Below are positions 60,722 to 64,000 of a stretch of 64,000 bases of DNA, piece after piece. This DNA is from Sphingomonas melonis. Its GTDB lineage: Bacteria > Pseudomonadota > Alphaproteobacteria > Sphingomonadales > Sphingomonadaceae. The first letter of the stretch is position 1. Every line of letters starts with the position of its first letter. The notes under the pieces are model-generated. The model did not search any database, had not been told where the DNA came from, and was given only the letters and a program-made list of their open reading frames with translations. The position numbers and the translations under genes were made by a program. The stretch is from positions 868,001 through 932,000 of the forward strand of contig NZ_JACCBY010000001.1 of assembly GCF_013409985.1 (NCBI RefSeq), read 5' to 3'.

Positions 60722-63643
60722 ATGACACAGCGAGCACTCTTTGTCTGTAGCGCGAAGGCGGATCCTCCACTTCTGTACGGCGCGGACGACTGCACCAAGA
60801 TCCGGGAAACGCTGATGGATCCGCGTTTCGGCGGGGCCGAGATGTTCATGCCGATCGAGCCCCTGATCGATTGCGCGACGACTGGCGAATTCATGAAGGC
60901 GCTGTGTGATTTCGTCGAGCTGACGAAGGAAGTCAGCCAGCGCGTCCTCTATTTCACCGGCCACGGGCGCTCGGAACGAAACCAGTTCGCCTTCGAGTTC
61001 GACGGCACCCAATCCGCCGCGTTCGACGTGGTGGCAAGCCTCCTCGCGCCCACTAGCGGTAGACGCAACCTGTTCATCGTCGACAGCTGTTACTCCGGGG
61101 GAGCTGCAGCGGCCGGTCTGAAGTCCGGCGCCACCTTCCCCGTCAGCGCGGGCTCATGCGTTTTGTCCTCATGCCGGGAGACGGAGCTTAGCAGGGAGGT
61201 TCCGGGCCATGGCAGCCTCTTCACCCATTACCTGTGCGAAGGGATCAGGACCGGCCTCGATGGAATCCGGACGCCGGAGGGCATGATATCCGTGACGGAT
61301 GTGGTGACGCATGTCCGTCGCAAGCTCGGCGAGCGGGGCGATGGCATTCTGACGCGGCAGACGCCTACGTACAGCGTCATCCAGGGGGAGGGGGCGTTCT
61401 GGATCGCGACCAACGTCTCGGGAGCTCTCGTGGACGGATTGGACGAGAGGAAGCCGCGCCTCGACGGCGATCCGCTTGCGCTCCCGCCCGCCGGCGCGAC
61501 CTTCGCCGATCTGGACGAGGCCGCCATTCAGGCATTCGCCGGTCGCCACCCCAGTGCGCCCGCCGACCCTCTGCAGGCCGCTCAGCAGCTCGGAATGCTG
61601 TCCGCGGTGGGTGACGATCGTCCGAGCGCCGCGGCGATACTCTGCTTCGGGAAGGCGCCTCATCGATTCTTCCCCGACGTGGCGTCGATCTTCTCGGTCG
61701 GCGACAAGGCGAGCGGCTCCCTGGTCGCCCAGCAGGTGGAAGGCACACTCGTCCAGCAGTACGATCGTTTCATCGAACTGCTCCTGCGGCATCTCGATAC
61801 ACATTCGACGTTCGATGCATCGGGCTCCCGCAGCGACCGGTTCGAGATCGAACCGGCCGTTCTGCGCGAGGTCGTCGCCAACGCGTTGACCCATCGTGAC
61901 TTCGTCGGACGCGGTCGTGTCCAGGTGCACATCGACGAGAGGCAGATCGAGATCGTCAACCCCGGCGCCTTCCCCGACGGGCATGGTTGGGAGGCTCTAT
62001 TGGAGAGACCGGGAAAGTCCCTTACCGGCAACCGCCGCGTCGCCAACTTCCTCAACAAGCTCGGCACGGTCGAGGGTCTCGGTCGCGGCTTCCATGTTCT
62101 GAAGGCGTTCCGCGAGACCATGGGGAATGACGCCCTGCGTTTCGAGCAGGCCGGCGGCGTGGTGGCGTGTTATCTCAGGCGGGCGGTCCGGACCGATCAC
62201 GCAGGGGCGTCGGCGGCCGCGGGAGACATGCTGGAACGCGAAACCGAGAAGCAGCTCGGGCAGGCGCTCGCGTTGCAGGCCAGGTCGCTGCCCCACGTCC
62301 AGATGTTCGGACAGCGGTTCGCGCTCGAGAAGTTCTTCGTCGAACCCATGATGCGCAGGGCGGATGGACACTCTATCGCATACCACATGCTGCTGGAGCA
62401 GGTCCGGAAGACCACGGGCTACAAGGCTGTGATCATCGGTGCCGCCGGCATGGGCAAGACGATGCTGTTCAGGAAGCTCGCGTTCGACCTCCAGAAGTCG
62501 TCGGAGGTTCATACGCCGCAGCATGGTTCCGGCACTCCTGGTGAAGAAGGAGCTGCCGCAGCCCTAGACGAGCCGCTGATCCTCAGCGCCTCGTTCAGGA
62601 ACCTCAACGCTGACCTGCCACTCGTCTCGGCGATAGCTCAGGGGCTGGGCGCCTTTCCGACGGCGCTTGACCATGCACTGCATCGCCGTCGGACCATCCT
62701 GCTGTTGGATGGATATGACGAGATCGCGTCGGAGCAACGGTCGCTGTTCGATCAGCGGATCGCGGGCTTGGTCGAGGACCACCCGGATCTCTCCATTCTT
62801 CTCTGCTCACGCCCGGCGGCGAGCCTGGCGCGACCTCCGTTCGACGCGGAGATGCTGACCATCATGCCATTCACACGTGGTCAGGCGTTGCGGATGACCG
62901 ATCTGGGGGAACCGGGCACGCTGGCGAAGATGATTGCCCAGTTGCCCGAGGACAGTCCGCTCCTCGCCAATCCACTCCTCGGTCAGATCGCGGGCCTGAC
63001 CTTCAGCGGATATGGGAGGGTGCCGGACATGGGTCACCGGGTCGGACCGGTGTTCGTCGAGTACATGCTGAAGCGGCACGACACGACGAAGGGGCAGTAC
63101 AGGCGTGCGCTCACGCTCGATCCCGCGCTGATGGGGGATGTGGTCCGGACGACGGCGCTCATGATGCTGATGCATGGCGAGAGCCATATGGAGGAGCAGG
63201 CGGGGGAGAGGCTGATCGGTGCGGCCTTGCGGCTAACGGGACGAGGTGCCGAGCGGGCGGACCCGCGTCGGGTCCTGGATGAGATGATAGAGTACGGTTT
63301 CTTCCTTCAGCGAGACGGAGACCATATCGTCGCCTTCCACCGCTCCATCATGGAGCAACTCGCCGTGGAGGGCGCGAGGGTGATCAGCGATCCCGAGATC
63401 TTCACGCGGCTGGTCATGCTGCTCCTGCAGCGTCATCGATCTGTGCAGCTGTCGACCGACCTGCTTGAGGGTTGGATATCGGACCGCGCTCAGGGCGAGG
63501 CGGTGCTCGAGCGGCTACGGGAGAACGTGGAGCACGCTCCGGAGGAGGTCGCGATGCTTCTCGAGCAGGTCATCGCGAAATCCACCGGGAAGCTGCCTGA
63601 ACGTCACGGTGCGACCGAGGGACTCTTCGACCTGCCTCTTTAG
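60722..63643 (+). CDS. Caspase-like peptidase / GHKL-type ATPase / NACHT-like STAND NTPase fusion
   Basis: This 973-residue protein is probably a cytoplasmic sensor-effector. Residues 1-230 form a peptidase C14 (caspase) domain, with His81 in LYFTGHGRS and Cys123 in LFIVDSCYSGG. Residues about 255-485 look like the C-terminal ATPase module of AlbA_2/Schlafen or RecG-like regulators. They contain REVVANALTHRDF (N-box) and QIEIVNPGAFPDG, then GNRRVANFLNKLGTVEGLGRG. Residues about 560-760 are a STAND/NACHT-like P-loop domain with Walker A GAAGMGKT (573-580), Walker B ILLLDGYDEIA and a sensor Arg in LLCSRP. The rest is an alpha-helical tail that could sense a trigger. All catalytic motifs are intact. 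The known logic of such fusions is NTP-switch-controlled proteolysis leading to cell suicide during infection. Confidence 0.85.
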   Translation: MTQRALFVCSAKADPPLLYGADDCTKIRETLMDPRFGGAEMFMPIEPLIDCATTGEFMKALCDFVELTKEVSQRVLYFTGHGRSERNQFAFEFDGTQSAAFDVVASLLAPTSGRRNLFIVDSCYSGGAAAAGLKSGATFPVSAGSCVLSSCRETELSREVPGHGSLFTHYLCEGIRTGLDGIRTPEGMISVTDVVTHVRRKLGERGDGILTRQTPTYSVIQGEGAFWIATNVSGALVDGLDERKPRLDGDPLALPPAGATFADLDEAAIQAFAGRHPSAPADPLQAAQQLGMLSAVGDDRPSAAAILCFGKAPHRFFPDVASIFSVGDKASGSLVAQQVEGTLVQQYDRFIELLLRHLDTHSTFDASGSRSDRFEIEPAVLREVVANALTHRDFVGRGRVQVHIDERQIEIVNPGAFPDGHGWEALLERPGKSLTGNRRVANFLNKLGTVEGLGRGFHVLKAFRETMGNDALRFEQAGGVVACYLRRAVRTDHAGASAAAGDMLERETEKQLGQALALQARSLPHVQMFGQRFALEKFFVEPMMRRADGHSIAYHMLLEQVRKTTGYKAVIIGAAGMGKTMLFRKLAFDLQKSSEVHTPQHGSGTPGEEGAAAALDEPLILSASFRNLNADLPLVSAIAQGLGAFPTALDHALHRRRTILLLDGYDEIASEQRSLFDQRIAGLVEDHPDLSILLCSRPAASLARPPFDAEMLTIMPFTRGQALRMTDLGEPGTLAKMIAQLPEDSPLLANPLLGQIAGLTFSGYGRVPDMGHRVGPVFVEYMLKRHDTTKGQYRRALTLDPALMGDVVRTTALMMLMHGESHMEEQAGERLIGAALRLTGRGAERADPRRVLDEMIEYGFFLQRDGDHIVAFHRSIMEQLAVEGARVISDPEIFTRLVMLLLQRHRSVQLSTDLLEGWISDRAQGEAVLERLRENVEHAPEEVAMLLEQVIAKSTGKLPERHGATEGLFDLPL

Positions 63644-64000
63644 CTGCAGTGGAACCACTGAACTTCAATTGCGGATCGTCGCTTGTTTCGATCGCTTGCA
63701 ATGCGAGCAGGCTGTCGGCGAGGTCGGCTGCCACGAGCCGCGGTTCGGAACGGCTCGCTCGCATGCCTGCGGAGCGTCGCCTTGAGGTTTGTCGATGCGC
63801 CACGTGATAGCGCCCGGCGGCTTGCCTGATCGCCACTGTCGTGGGAAATGGGGCCCGTCGCGGTTGAGGAGGCGTGATCCGGTAGGAAGACCATGCCTTC
63901 GCTTGTCAGCGCTGTACGACCGCCGTCCAATCCGTCTCTAGATACTCGGCCATCTGCTCCGTCACTACCAGAAATGCCAGTGTTGACGAAAGTGCGTTAC
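63644..64000. other. Downstream flank of the caspase gene, no gene seen
   Basis: This 357-bp stretch has short frames only. A minus-strand frame at 63640-63930 lacks any recognised family. A gene may begin beyond the window. Confidence 0.4.

Noticed and set aside
60268..60750. 160-codon plus-strand frame opposite the EACC1-like gene
   Set aside because: Ser/Arg-rich, overlaps the caspase start and lacks the ordered structure of the minus-strand protein.
63640..63930. 96-codon minus-strand frame after the caspase gene
   Set aside because: No family signature; composition typical of a shadow frame.
1..64000. tRNA, rRNA or CRISPR arrays
   Set aside because: No cloverleaf with a GGTTCGA-type T-loop, rRNA stretch or regularly spaced repeat was found by eye.

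Overview
The window comes from a high-GC alphaproteobacterium, most likely a Sphingomonas-type sphingomonad. The evidence is two sphingomonad-style TonB-dependent receptors, a NodT-type RND pump, a Ros/MucR regulator, a single-receiver regulator and a ManD-type D-mannonate dehydratase. These calls rest on reading motifs; no database was searched.

Positions 1-16,300 are a patchwork of small housekeeping or stress genes (DUF937, DUF1622, L,D-transpeptidase, MucR, histidine phosphatase/NAD(P)HX dehydratase pair, HU) among decaying DNA. It contains a wrecked IS481-type transposase, an IS3-family element (6585-7780, 4-bp target duplication) and an IS66-family element (8926-11652, 8-bp target duplication). 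It also holds three broken Crp/Fnr genes and a DUF3597 gene with an in-frame amber codon. Positions 16,300-22,300 hold a poly-G-rich gene-poor stretch, a membrane diguanylate cyclase, a hybrid histidine kinase and a frameshifted receiver gene.

Positions 22,300-29,430 look like a hexuronate/D-mannonate module: KDG kinase, TonB-dependent receptor, D-mannonate dehydratase, MFS transporter and a divergent GntR regulator. A CTGAAATTTCAG palindrome occurs in front of the receptor gene and in the divergent MFS/GntR promoter, so one regulator may control both transcripts.

Positions 29,500-59,900 are a large glycoside-utilisation island: SDR, GH35/DUF5597-type hydrolase, NodT-MFP-RND efflux operon, two GH1 enzymes, pentapeptide-repeat protein, glucokinase, GH39, a small secreted protein, a GH3 pseudogene, TetR, a second TonB receptor, a DUF1593 protein, GH78, an intact GH3 and a second TetR. 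Eight copies of a 21-22 bp imperfect inverted repeat, close to AATCGTAC-(N5)-GTACGATT, lie just upstream of eight separate genes or operons here. I infer a TetR-family regulon coupling glycoside uptake and deglycosylation to drug/aglycone efflux.

The last 4 kb carries the most unusual system. A 973-residue protein combines an N-terminal caspase-like peptidase, a GHKL-type ATPase domain of the AlbA/Schlafen-associated kind and a NACHT-like STAND NTPase. It is divergent, with a 14-bp gap, from a small protein with one hydrophobic segment that resembles the EACC1 partners of prokaryotic caspase conflict systems. This looks like a regulated-suicide or antiphage locus.
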